Notes under the pieces: model-generated
What the model was told of the DNA's origin: nothing
The model's input: only the letters and a program-made list of their open reading frames with translations
Databases searched by the model: none
Translations under genes and position numbers: made by a program
Shown: positions 25,201 through 34,443 of the stretch, one piece after another
How the letters are laid out: each line of letters opens with the position of its first letter
How positions within the stretch are numbered: position 1 is the first letter of the stretch
From: Rhizobium etli 8C-3
Lineage (GTDB): Bacteria > Pseudomonadota > Alphaproteobacteria > Rhizobiales > Rhizobiaceae
Assembly: GCF_001908375.1 (NCBI RefSeq)
Contig: NZ_CP017241.1
Coordinates: forward strand, 2,855,001 to 2,919,000
DNA length: 64,000 bases
Reading direction: 5' to 3'

Positions 25201-28200
25201 CGCGAATTCACGAAACCGCCCACGCCGATCTCGAGCGAGTTGATATCGAGGACGATCAGGGTCCGGGCGGCATCGCGATCATCGGCATGTCCGGGCGCTT
25301 CCCGGGCGCGCCCTCCGTGGAAGCGCTTTGGGAACTCGTCCGTGAGGGCCGCAATGCCTTTTCGTTATTCGCGCCGGACGAAATCGAAGACAGCTTCACC
25401 GACGAAGAACGCGCCGCCTCGAATTATGTCGCTGCCCGCCCGCATCTTCCGGACGTGGACATGTTCGACGCCGAATTCTTCGGCATGTTCGCACGCGAGG
25501 CAGCACTCACTGATCCGCAGCATCGCGTCTTCCTTGAAATCTGCTGGGAGGCCCTCGAAAACGGCGGCTACGATCCGCATCGCTATCCGGGCATGATCGG
25601 AGTTTTTGCCGGATCGTCGATGCCGACCTATCTGATCAACAATGTGCTTGGGGATCGTGCCAAGGCGGAGGAATTCGTCTCCAACTATCAGGTCGGCTGT
25701 TTTCAGCAACTTGTCGGAGCGCTCAACGACGCACTCGCCACTCGTATTGCCTACAAGTTCGATCTGCGCGGCCCCGCCTTCACGCTGCAATCGGCCTGCT
25801 CGACCTCACTACTTGCCGTGTCGCAGGCCTGCCAGAACCTGCAGACTTATGCATGCGACATGGCGCTCGCTGGCGGCGTGTCGATCACGCTGCCGCAAAA
25901 GCGGGGATATATCTACCAGGAAGGCGGCATGGCGTCGGCCGACGGCACCTGCCGGCCGTTCGATGCGAATGCGGATGGAACCGTCTTTGCAAGCGGCGCA
26001 GGCGTGGTACTCCTGAAGAGGCTGGATGACGCGCGAAGGGACCGCGATCGCATCTTCGCAGTCATCCGCGGCTACGGCATCAACAATGATGGCTCCGACA
26101 AGGTCGGGTTCACGGCACCAAGCGTGCAAGGACAGGCCGAGGCGATCTCCGCAGCGCTGGCAAGCGCAGGCGTTTCCGCCGCGTCGATCGGATATGTCGA
26201 ATGCCACGGGACCGCGACACCGCTTGGCGATCCCATCGAGTTTAGCGGACTGAAGGAGGCCTATGTCGACATTTCGAACGCGCAGAAGAGCTGTGCGCTC
26301 GGTTCAGTAAAGGGTAATGTCGGTCATATGGACTGTGCTGCAGGCGTATCCGGTCTTATCAAGACAGCGCTGATGCTTCATCGCGGCAAGATTCCGCCCA
26401 TGCCCAACTACAGCAGTCCCAACCCGCGGCTCAATATCGAGGAGAGCCCCTTTTATATTCCCACCGAAATGACGGACTGGCCGGCGCAGGGACATCCGCG
26501 CCGCGCAGGCGTCAGCGCCTTCGGCGTCGGCGGCACGAATGTCCACGTCATCGTCGAAGAAGAGATTGGCGAAGAACGCGAGGCAGACTGCGACGTCACC
26601 AAGCCGTACATCCTGCCGCTGTCGGCACGCAATCCGGCGGCTTTGTCGGCTATGCGCGCCAATCTCCGCGCTCACCTGACCGAGCGGCCGGAGATTTCGC
26701 TCGCCGACGTCGCCGCAACGCTGCAGAACGGTAGATGCGAGTTCAGCCATCGCTTGGCGATATCGGCCCGCACCATCGATGAGGCGCGAGAAAAGCTCGG
26801 CGCGGAACGCACTGCGGATTTTATCGCCTCGGACGCCCCTCCAGTCGCGTTCATGTTTCCCGGACAAGGCGCGCAATATGTCGGCATGGGCACCGGCCTC
26901 TATGAAAGCGAGCCCGAATTCGCGCGCTGGATCGACAGGGGGGCTGAACTGCTGAAGCCCATGCTCGGCCTTGATCTTCGCATTTTCATCTGCCATCGCG
27001 GACCAGTGCCAGAGTCGATGGCGGACGAACAGCGCAACACGCGCATTGCTCAGCCATGCCTCTATCTCGTCGAATATGCGCTGGCTCGGCTGTGGATGAG
27101 CCGGGGCCTCAGGCCCTACGCGATGATCGGCCATAGCGTCGGCGAGTTCGTAGCGGCAACTCTTGCCAATGTGATTTCCTTCGAAGATGGACTCCGGCTT
27201 GTCGCCAGCCGCGGGCGGCTCATGCAGAGCCAGCCGCAAGGAGCGATGGTTTCGGTTCGGGCCGACGCGCAAACCGTTTCCGCTTTCCTGAAAGGCGATG
27301 TCGAGATCGCCGCGGTCAACGCCCCGAAGCTGTCGGTCATCTCGGGCCCGTTTGCGGAAATCGACGAGGTTTGTTCAGCGCTCGAAGCCGGCGGCATCGC
27401 CTTCAGCCGCCTGCACACGTCGCACGCCTTCCATTCGCCGATGATGAACGAGGCGGCGGCGGCGCTTTACGAGGAGACAGCCAAGGTGACCTACGGAACC
27501 GCAACGGTTCCCTACATATCCTGCGTGACCGGAGACTGGCAGACGGCCCAACAGGGCACCTCGCCGGATTACTGGGCAAGGCACTGCCGCGACGCGGTTC
27601 ATTTCGCCGCTGGCCTCGCAAAGCTGTGCGACGGGAGGAAGCCCGTACTCCTGGAGGTTGGTCCAGGGCGGACGCTCTCGGTATTTGCTTCGCAGACCGT
27701 TGCGCGGGACAACCTGAATACCGTGATCCAGTCTCTGCCCGAACACGATCGCGCGCCCGAAGCTGCCGACGTCTTCGCCGGCGCCCACGGCAGATTGTGG
27801 ATGGCCGGCTGCGTCCTCGAATGGCCGGAACTGCCGAACGGCGCAACGGCACACATTGATCTGCCGGTCTACCCGTTCCAGCGCCAGCGTCACTGGATCG
27901 ACGCGCCTCCATCGGCGCGCCGCAATGCAGGCGCTTATGCACTGCCTCGCTCCGAGCTGCAAATCGTGGTCGAGCCTTCGGCTCCGATCCAAATGCCGGC
28001 AACTGGCAGCGTCGCCCCGACGAACGCCCCCGCTTCAGCCGATCGTATCCCTGCGCTTGAAAGCGAATTGCTGGCCACCCTCGCCGAGATGTCGGGGAAC
28101 GCATTGGGCCCGGCCGACGTCGCCGCGACATTTATCGAGCTGGGTTTCGATTCCCTCTTCATCGGGCAATTCGCGCAGAGGATCGAGAGGGACTACCGGG

Positions 28201-31200
28201 TCAAGATTTCGTTCCGCGATCTTTTGAGCACCATTCCGTCAATCGCCAATCTGGCGAAACATCTCGATGAGAAAATGCCGGAAAAAGCGCCGGCATCATC
28301 CCCGCCGCCTGCGGCGCATGTTCTTGCACCGGCGGCGGTTTCTGCCGCGTCCGAGCGGCCTCTTGCGCCTACCCCTTCGCCGTCGGCATCGATGAGCGAT
28401 GTGCAGGCTCATATTCAATCGCAGATTCAACTGCTCCAATCACTCTTCGCCCAGCAGCTCCAGTTGCTGCAATCGTCGGCGAGCAGCGAACCGATGGCGA
28501 TAGCGGAAAGCGCCGCAGCCGTAAGCCTGGCGCAGGCGGCACTATCAATTGCTCCGGCTACAGCTGCTGCTTCACCGGAAGAAGCAGTCGATGCGCCGGC
28601 CACGCCCGCAGAAAGGCTCGAATTCGTCCCGCTCACGGAAGCTCAGACGGAGATCTGGCTGGCAGCGCAGACCGGCGATGAAGCGTCCTGCTCGTTTAAC
28701 CTGTCCATTTCGCTGACGCTGGACGGCGAGTTCGACGAAGATGCCTTTACAAAGGCACTGAGCCTCGTGACGGATCGCCACGATGCGCTGCGAATCCGTT
28801 TTAATCGCGCTGGCGATTGCTTCCGCTTCGCCGACGATTTTGCGCTTAAGGCGCCTCTGGTGGATCTCTCCGGCCGGCTCGACGGCGAGGCGCAGCTGCG
28901 GGAGATGCTCGACGAAGATGCAAGGACGCCCTTCGACCTCGTCGACGGTCCGCTTGCGCGCGCCTTCATCGCGCGTCTGGCAGTCGACAAACATGTCTTC
29001 GTCTTCAGCGGACACCACATCATCTGCGACGGCTGGTCGATCAGCGTGCTTCTCGACGAGCTAGCGACAGCCTATGCGGCTATCCGCAATGGCGAGACAC
29101 CGCAATTCGAGCCGGCGCTCTCCTTTGCCACCTATGCGACGAAGCTTGCGCCCACACCCGAAAAATCCAAAATGGACGAGCAGTTCTGGCTCGATCAATT
29201 CAAGGAGATTCCGGAACTGCCGGAACTGCCGCTGGACCGGGCTCGTCCCGAACAGCGCAACTTCGCCAGTGGTACCTGCACGGGCTACATCGAGGGCGAT
29301 GTCTACAAGGCGTTGAAAAAAGCTGGCGCGCAGTCGGGCGCAACACTGTTTTCGACCTTGCTGGCGATGCTGCAGGTCGTGGTGTCCAGACTTTCCAGGC
29401 AGGAGGACATCGTGATTGCGATTCCTGCAGCCGGTCAGAACCTGATCGGAGAAGCGATCCTCTTCGGCCATTGCGTCAATCTCCTGCCAATCCGCCAGAC
29501 CGTCGCATCACAGTCGAGCTTCTGCGAGCATCTGAGGGCAACGCAGCGGCTCGTTCTGCAGGCGGTAGAGCACCAGTCCTGCACCTATGGCACGCTCGTC
29601 CGCAAACTTGGCGTGAAGCGGGATTCGCGCCGCCTGCCGTTGACGGAAATCCAGTTCAATCTGGACCACACCGCCGCCAATCAGCCCTTCGGGAACCTGA
29701 CGGCAAACATGGCCAACAACGTGAAGGGCTTTTCCAATTTCGACATGTTCTTCTGCGCATTCGAAGAAGAAAACGCCATCCGCATCGATGTCGAATACAA
29801 TGCGGAGGTCTTCGACCGGTCGACGATCGAGCGCTGGATCCAGCATTTCGCAACGCTTGCCGAAGCACTGTCCAGGAACGTCGACGTCGAGATCTCCACC
29901 CTGCCGCTATTGAGCAATGACGAACGCGCCTGGCTGATCGACGGCTTGAACGATACGGCGACAAACTATCCGCACGATGAGCAGGTGATCTCCCTCTTCG
30001 CCCGCAAGGCGTCCAAGCAGCCCGATGCGATTGCTGCCGAACATGGCGGCCGCTCCATCACTTACGGCAGGCTGGAAGCCCGATCCAATCAGTTTGCCCG
30101 ATATATTCAAGAGGCGATACCCGAGCCCGGCCAGCGCATCGCGCTGCTCGTCGACCGGTCGCTAGACATGGTCGTGGCGCTGTTGGCGATCATGAAGGCC
30201 GGGCACACCTACGTGCCCATGGATCTTTCCCATCCTGTAGAGCGCCTCTGCCAGACCCTCGAGGTCGCGCGCGTCGGCGGCCTGATATGCGACAGCGCCG
30301 CCATGGCGTCCCTCGCCCCCGAAGACATTCCAGTCATTCGCATCGACGAGGAAGCAAAGACGATAGGCCGAATGACCAGCACTGCGCTTGACGCTCTGCC
30401 GCCCGATGCCGCTGTCCCTGCATATGTCATCTTTACCTCCGGCTCGACCGGGGCACCCAAGGGCGTCGAAGTCTCGCATCGGGCGCTGACGAACTTCCTC
30501 CTCTCGATGGCGAAGGAGCCCGGTTTCACCGATCGGGATACGATCCTTGCGGTGACCACGATCTCGTTCGACATCGCGGGGCTCGAGCTGTTCCTGCCGC
30601 TCATTACCGGTGGGAAAACGGTGATTGCCGACCGGCAGCAGGTGCAGGATGGCTTCGCCATTGTCGATCTCCTGGAAAAAAGCGGTGCGACCGTGCTTCA
30701 GGCGACCCCCACGCTTTGGCAGATGCTTGTCGAGGCCGGCCTCGAGGACAAACCGCACCTCAAGATGCTGTGCGGTGGAGAGCCCATGCCGAAAGAACTC
30801 GCCAGATCCCTACTGAAGATCGGCGGCGAGCTCTGGAACATGTATGGCCCGACGGAGACGACGGTCTGGTCGTCCGTCGCGCGCATTGCCGACGCGGATG
30901 CACCGATCACCATCGGGCATCCAATTGCCAATACCCAGCTTTACATCGTTGACCGCAACAACGACATCGCGCCCATCGGCGTCACCGGCGAGCTGTGCAT
31001 TGGCGGCGACGGCCTGGCGAACGGCTACTTCGACCGGCTTGATCTGACCGAGAGGGCCTTCGTTCCGATCTCCTTCGGCTCGAACCGACCAACGCGGCTC
31101 TATCGGACCGGCGATGTCGGACGCCGCCTTGCGGACGGTTCACTGCAGCTGCTCGGACGCAGGGACCAGCAGATCAAGCTCCGTGGTTTCCGCATCGAAC

Positions 31201-32798
31201 TCGGCGATATCGAAGCGGTCGTTTCGAAGGCTCCGGGCGTGCGACATTGCGCGGTCGTCGCTGCGGAGAAAAAGAGTGACGGCAAATTGCTCGTTGGATA
31301 CATCGTACCCGAAGCAGGCGCCGAGCCGAGCGCCGCCGATCTCTCGGACTTCGCCACGGCGAAGCTGCCCCGCTACATGGTGCCGACCTACTGGGTGACG
31401 GTCAGCGAATTGCCGCAGACAGCAAACGGCAAGCTCGATCGCAAAACCCTGCAGCAGCTTGGACTTCCTGCCCACAGCACCGTGGCTGAAAAGACCAAAC
31501 CGCGCACTGCAATGGAAAAGCAACTTGCGGCTATTTGGCAGGACATACTCGGCAGCCAGGACCTCGGCGTGGACGACAATCTCTACGCGCTTGGAGCCGA
31601 CTCCCTCACGATTTTCCGCATGGCAGCGCGCATGTTGGACGCCAACCTCCCGCTCGAAGCCAAGCACCTCTTGCGGTATCCGTCCATCGCGCAGTTGGCG
31701 GGGTTTGCCGAACAGCAGATCCGCAGGCGAGAGAAATTGTCCAAGCGCCTGTCGTCGATGTGGTGCAGCGTCTTAAACGTCGATCAGGTGCAGCCTGATG
31801 ACGATTTCTTTGCCGTCGGCGGCGACTCCGTTCTCGCAACAAAACTCCTGCAAGAAGTGGAGGCGGCCTACAAGATCGTTCCAAATCCCGAAATGATTTC
31901 CAAATTTCCGACATTCCAGGATTTCACGGCAAAAATAGCCAAGACACTGGAAGGCGTCGACGCCGATAGGTCCCTTTGGGAATTGGTAACATGCAAGACG
32001 GGCAGCAGCGATGCAGTTGTCTATACGTTCAATCATCCATTCCTGTATTACGGCCTCGCCGCCGAGATCGACGACAGCATTTCCGTCCACAACCTGAACA
32101 TGTTCAGCGCTGACTTGACGAGCGCACCGACGGATATGTCGGTAGAAGACTTGGCCCGACAAGCGATCGAAGCCATGAAAATTCCGGCAGGAACGCGTCG
32201 TTTGGCCCTGGTCGGTCTGTGTGTGAACGGCATTTTGGTCATGGAGATCAGCCGGCAGTTGCGCGAAAGCGGCATAGACGTACGCTGTACCGCTGCCATC
32301 GATAGCTGGTGCCCCATGTTCGTATCATCGCTGCCTAAAAGCCGCCTGATGTGGTGGCAGACGGAGAGGCGCGCGAAGCGGGTGCTGCATTTCACCAGCA
32401 AGCTGGTGAAAGGAGACATTACCGCCCTGGACTACTTCAAGCACTTCAATATCTCATGGAAGCTGATGCAGCTTCTTCAGGTGAAAAATGCCGAACCTGT
32501 GGAGTCGGATCGCGCCAATGCGATGGTCACTGCGTTCATGAATTCCGCAGCCGCGCATCACAATGACGCGGCGATTAGAGATTCATCAATTGTCCTGGTG
32601 CGCAGTCAGGCGCACAATCGCCGGGCGCGAAAGTTGAGGTTCGGCTGGAGGAACGCCGTCGCCGAGGACACGCCGGTGCTCGACCTGGAAGGATGGCATG
32701 AGGATTCGCTGATAGATTCCGGCAAGGCCCTGGCTAATCTCATATCCGCACGCCTTGAAGTCTCCTCGGACGTATCATCAGGCGGAATAGCTCACTGA
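25197..32798 (+). CDS. Hybrid PKS-NRPS: KS-AT-ACP-C-A-T-T-TE
   Basis: 2533 residues. KS about 22-450 (Cys201 in QSACSTSL, His in ECHGTATPLGDP and KGNVGHMDC). AT about 555-860 (Ser647 in GHSVGEF; SHAFHS, the malonyl-type signature). ACP Ser986 in GFDSL. A Pro/Ala linker with a Gln/Leu-rich coiled coil (about 1065-1095). C domain with H1273-H1274-xxx-D1278-G1279. A domain (about 1600-2090) with code read as D-I-L-Q-L-G-M-V-W-K, the glycine type. Two thiolation domains, S2136 (GADSL) and S2211 (GGDSV). A C-terminal alpha/beta-hydrolase-type thioesterase has C2342 in GLCVNG in place of Ser, with D2369 and H2501 fitting a triad. No KR, DH or ER, so a beta-keto group should persist. The start is ATG 25197, not the longer overlapping frame from 24948. 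Confidence 0.93.
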   Translation: MTRIHETAHADLERVDIEDDQGPGGIAIIGMSGRFPGAPSVEALWELVREGRNAFSLFAPDEIEDSFTDEERAASNYVAARPHLPDVDMFDAEFFGMFAREAALTDPQHRVFLEICWEALENGGYDPHRYPGMIGVFAGSSMPTYLINNVLGDRAKAEEFVSNYQVGCFQQLVGALNDALATRIAYKFDLRGPAFTLQSACSTSLLAVSQACQNLQTYACDMALAGGVSITLPQKRGYIYQEGGMASADGTCRPFDANADGTVFASGAGVVLLKRLDDARRDRDRIFAVIRGYGINNDGSDKVGFTAPSVQGQAEAISAALASAGVSAASIGYVECHGTATPLGDPIEFSGLKEAYVDISNAQKSCALGSVKGNVGHMDCAAGVSGLIKTALMLHRGKIPPMPNYSSPNPRLNIEESPFYIPTEMTDWPAQGHPRRAGVSAFGVGGTNVHVIVEEEIGEEREADCDVTKPYILPLSARNPAALSAMRANLRAHLTERPEISLADVAATLQNGRCEFSHRLAISARTIDEAREKLGAERTADFIASDAPPVAFMFPGQGAQYVGMGTGLYESEPEFARWIDRGAELLKPMLGLDLRIFICHRGPVPESMADEQRNTRIAQPCLYLVEYALARLWMSRGLRPYAMIGHSVGEFVAATLANVISFEDGLRLVASRGRLMQSQPQGAMVSVRADAQTVSAFLKGDVEIAAVNAPKLSVISGPFAEIDEVCSALEAGGIAFSRLHTSHAFHSPMMNEAAAALYEETAKVTYGTATVPYISCVTGDWQTAQQGTSPDYWARHCRDAVHFAAGLAKLCDGRKPVLLEVGPGRTLSVFASQTVARDNLNTVIQSLPEHDRAPEAADVFAGAHGRLWMAGCVLEWPELPNGATAHIDLPVYPFQRQRHWIDAPPSARRNAGAYALPRSELQIVVEPSAPIQMPATGSVAPTNAPASADRIPALESELLATLAEMSGNALGPADVAATFIELGFDSLFIGQFAQRIERDYRVKISFRDLLSTIPSIANLAKHLDEKMPEKAPASSPPPAAHVLAPAAVSAASERPLAPTPSPSASMSDVQAHIQSQIQLLQSLFAQQLQLLQSSASSEPMAIAESAAAVSLAQAALSIAPATAAASPEEAVDAPATPAERLEFVPLTEAQTEIWLAAQTGDEASCSFNLSISLTLDGEFDEDAFTKALSLVTDRHDALRIRFNRAGDCFRFADDFALKAPLVDLSGRLDGEAQLREMLDEDARTPFDLVDGPLARAFIARLAVDKHVFVFSGHHIICDGWSISVLLDELATAYAAIRNGETPQFEPALSFATYATKLAPTPEKSKMDEQFWLDQFKEIPELPELPLDRARPEQRNFASGTCTGYIEGDVYKALKKAGAQSGATLFSTLLAMLQVVVSRLSRQEDIVIAIPAAGQNLIGEAILFGHCVNLLPIRQTVASQSSFCEHLRATQRLVLQAVEHQSCTYGTLVRKLGVKRDSRRLPLTEIQFNLDHTAANQPFGNLTANMANNVKGFSNFDMFFCAFEEENAIRIDVEYNAEVFDRSTIERWIQHFATLAEALSRNVDVEISTLPLLSNDERAWLIDGLNDTATNYPHDEQVISLFARKASKQPDAIAAEHGGRSITYGRLEARSNQFARYIQEAIPEPGQRIALLVDRSLDMVVALLAIMKAGHTYVPMDLSHPVERLCQTLEVARVGGLICDSAAMASLAPEDIPVIRIDEEAKTIGRMTSTALDALPPDAAVPAYVIFTSGSTGAPKGVEVSHRALTNFLLSMAKEPGFTDRDTILAVTTISFDIAGLELFLPLITGGKTVIADRQQVQDGFAIVDLLEKSGATVLQATPTLWQMLVEAGLEDKPHLKMLCGGEPMPKELARSLLKIGGELWNMYGPTETTVWSSVARIADADAPITIGHPIANTQLYIVDRNNDIAPIGVTGELCIGGDGLANGYFDRLDLTERAFVPISFGSNRPTRLYRTGDVGRRLADGSLQLLGRRDQQIKLRGFRIELGDIEAVVSKAPGVRHCAVVAAEKKSDGKLLVGYIVPEAGAEPSAADLSDFATAKLPRYMVPTYWVTVSELPQTANGKLDRKTLQQLGLPAHSTVAEKTKPRTAMEKQLAAIWQDILGSQDLGVDDNLYALGADSLTIFRMAARMLDANLPLEAKHLLRYPSIAQLAGFAEQQIRRREKLSKRLSSMWCSVLNVDQVQPDDDFFAVGGDSVLATKLLQEVEAAYKIVPNPEMISKFPTFQDFTAKIAKTLEGVDADRSLWELVTCKTGSSDAVVYTFNHPFLYYGLAAEIDDSISVHNLNMFSADLTSAPTDMSVEDLARQAIEAMKIPAGTRRLALVGLCVNGILVMEISRQLRESGIDVRCTAAIDSWCPMFVSSLPKSRLMWWQTERRAKRVLHFTSKLVKGDITALDYFKHFNISWKLMQLLQVKNAEPVESDRANAMVTAFMNSAAAHHNDAAIRDSSIVLVRSQAHNRRARKLRFGWRNAVAEDTPVLDLEGWHEDSLIDSGKALANLISARLEVSSDVSSGGIAH

Positions 32799-32835
32799 GC
32801 GCAATCCGTCGGACGTCCGCCAATTATGGGAGCAG

Positions 32836-34443
32836 GTGTGGATGGAAATAGCAGCGCACAGACCTTTGAAAGTTGCGGTCCTGGCAAAGTCGAGGGATCG
32901 GCTCGAAGCATGGCAACTGATGGTTCTTGACAGGCTTGCTTCCGAGCCTCTTTTTGATCTTGCAAGTATCATCGTGCACCAGTCGGCGTCCAAGGTCCGG
33001 GTGCCGAAGCTTTTCGCGCTCGAGGCACGCCTGGAACGCAAATTCCTCACCCATGAGACCCCCTATGTGCCGAAATCCTTTTCGCCGGAAACCCAGCGCT
33101 TCGACGACATGGGATCATCCGACCTGGAGACGCCGCAGAGCCGGGACATCCTTCGACGCCTCATGCAGGATCTGGAAGTGGATATCGTCATTCGTATGAC
33201 TCCCTCAGGCTTGCCAATAGGCGTAAGTGATGCCTTGCCGTTCGGAGAATGGGCGTTGAGTTGCAGCGATCAGGTCTCCGATGATGTCGATTGGTTCGCC
33301 TATCGTGGCACAATTTCGAAGGCAGCATCGGTCGAACTATTGCTTTATAAATCCGGAGGGCCGGACGGTAGCGTCGACGTCGTCGCGTCTTCTCTCTTCA
33401 ATACCAAGACAAGCGCCGCGCGCGTTGCCGCCTCCATAAAGGAGCGTGGCGTGACCTTGGTTATGCGCGAATTGAGACGCCTTGCCGAAACACGGCAATT
33501 GCGTGTGATCGCACGGCGAACCATTTCGGCAATTCCCCCGCCGTCCGCTTCAGAACTTGGCCGCTACGTCGCTGCGCTTGCCGGCGACCTTGCCGCACGC
33601 TCCATCAAAAAGCTGAGAAAGAAGCTTCGTTCCGGTTCGTCCGTTTGGGCTCTCTATACCGGCGGGGGCCACATCGAGGATTTCGACCCACAGCAGTCCG
33701 TTGAAATTCCTCCGACGATGAACGAGATCAAGGCGGACCCGTTCCTTTTCGAACACGAGAACGAATGTTACCTCTTCTGCGAAGCGTATGCTGATGGCCA
33801 GAAGAATGCCCATATTGCCGTCGGGCGCTTCCGCGGAGATAAGTTCGAACATCTCGGGATAGCCTTGCGCTGCGAGCACCACCTTTCCTATCCTTTTGTC
33901 TTCAGGGATGGCGAGGATATATTCATGATGCCCGAGCGGCACCAATCGCGCCAGCTCCAGATCTGGCGCTGCGTCGAGTTTCCGTTGAAGTGGGAACTGT
34001 ATTCGACGGCGCTCGAAGGCAGGTCAGCTGCCGACAGCGTACTGATGCGTCATGGTGGAAAATGGTGGCTTTTCACCAATCTGTCGGATTTCCACGACTA
34101 TGAAGATCACTGCTGCGAACTTTATGTCTTCGAGGTCGACGGTCCAAAGCTCAAGCGCGTGACGCCGCACCGGCATAATCCGGTCGTCATAGACAGCACG
34201 CTCGCGCGAAACGCCGGACGCATGTTCGAACGCGGCGGCCGCCTCTACAGGCCCTCGCAGCGCAATGCCTATGGCATCTACGGATATGGACTGAACATCA
34301 TGGAGGTCGACGAACTGAGCCTCGACAGCTATAGCGAGCGGTGCATACGAACGATCACGCCGGACTTCAAGAAAGGCCTGCTTGGTTGCCATCATTTTGA
34401 TGAGGTGGCCAATCGTTACGTTCTGGATGCGCGCTTGACATGA
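32836..34443 (+). CDS. Formyltransferase-like / GINT1-like two-domain protein
   Basis: 535 residues. The N-terminal half (about 10-260: KVAVLAKSRDRLEAWQLMVLDRLAS..., VDIVIRMTPSGLPIGV..., FGEWALSCSD) resembles a degenerate formyltransferase fold. The C-terminal half (about 285-530: NEIKADPFLFEHENECYLFCEAY, LSYPFVFRDGEDIFMMPE, DSVLMRHGGKWWLFTN, RPSQRNAYGIYGYGLNIMEV) matches the beta-propeller-like domain of the bacterial 'glucosamine inositolphosphorylceramide transferase' family, found in glycan and natural-product loci. Catalytic activity is unproven; it may be a glycosyl- or acyl-transfer step joining product and sugar. It follows the PKS-NRPS by 37 bp and overlaps the PPTase gene tail-to-tail by 77 bp. 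Confidence 0.7.
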   Translation: MWMEIAAHRPLKVAVLAKSRDRLEAWQLMVLDRLASEPLFDLASIIVHQSASKVRVPKLFALEARLERKFLTHETPYVPKSFSPETQRFDDMGSSDLETPQSRDILRRLMQDLEVDIVIRMTPSGLPIGVSDALPFGEWALSCSDQVSDDVDWFAYRGTISKAASVELLLYKSGGPDGSVDVVASSLFNTKTSAARVAASIKERGVTLVMRELRRLAETRQLRVIARRTISAIPPPSASELGRYVAALAGDLAARSIKKLRKKLRSGSSVWALYTGGGHIEDFDPQQSVEIPPTMNEIKADPFLFEHENECYLFCEAYADGQKNAHIAVGRFRGDKFEHLGIALRCEHHLSYPFVFRDGEDIFMMPERHQSRQLQIWRCVEFPLKWELYSTALEGRSAADSVLMRHGGKWWLFTNLSDFHDYEDHCCELYVFEVDGPKLKRVTPHRHNPVVIDSTLARNAGRMFERGGRLYRPSQRNAYGIYGYGLNIMEVDELSLDSYSERCIRTITPDFKKGLLGCHHFDEVANRYVLDARLT

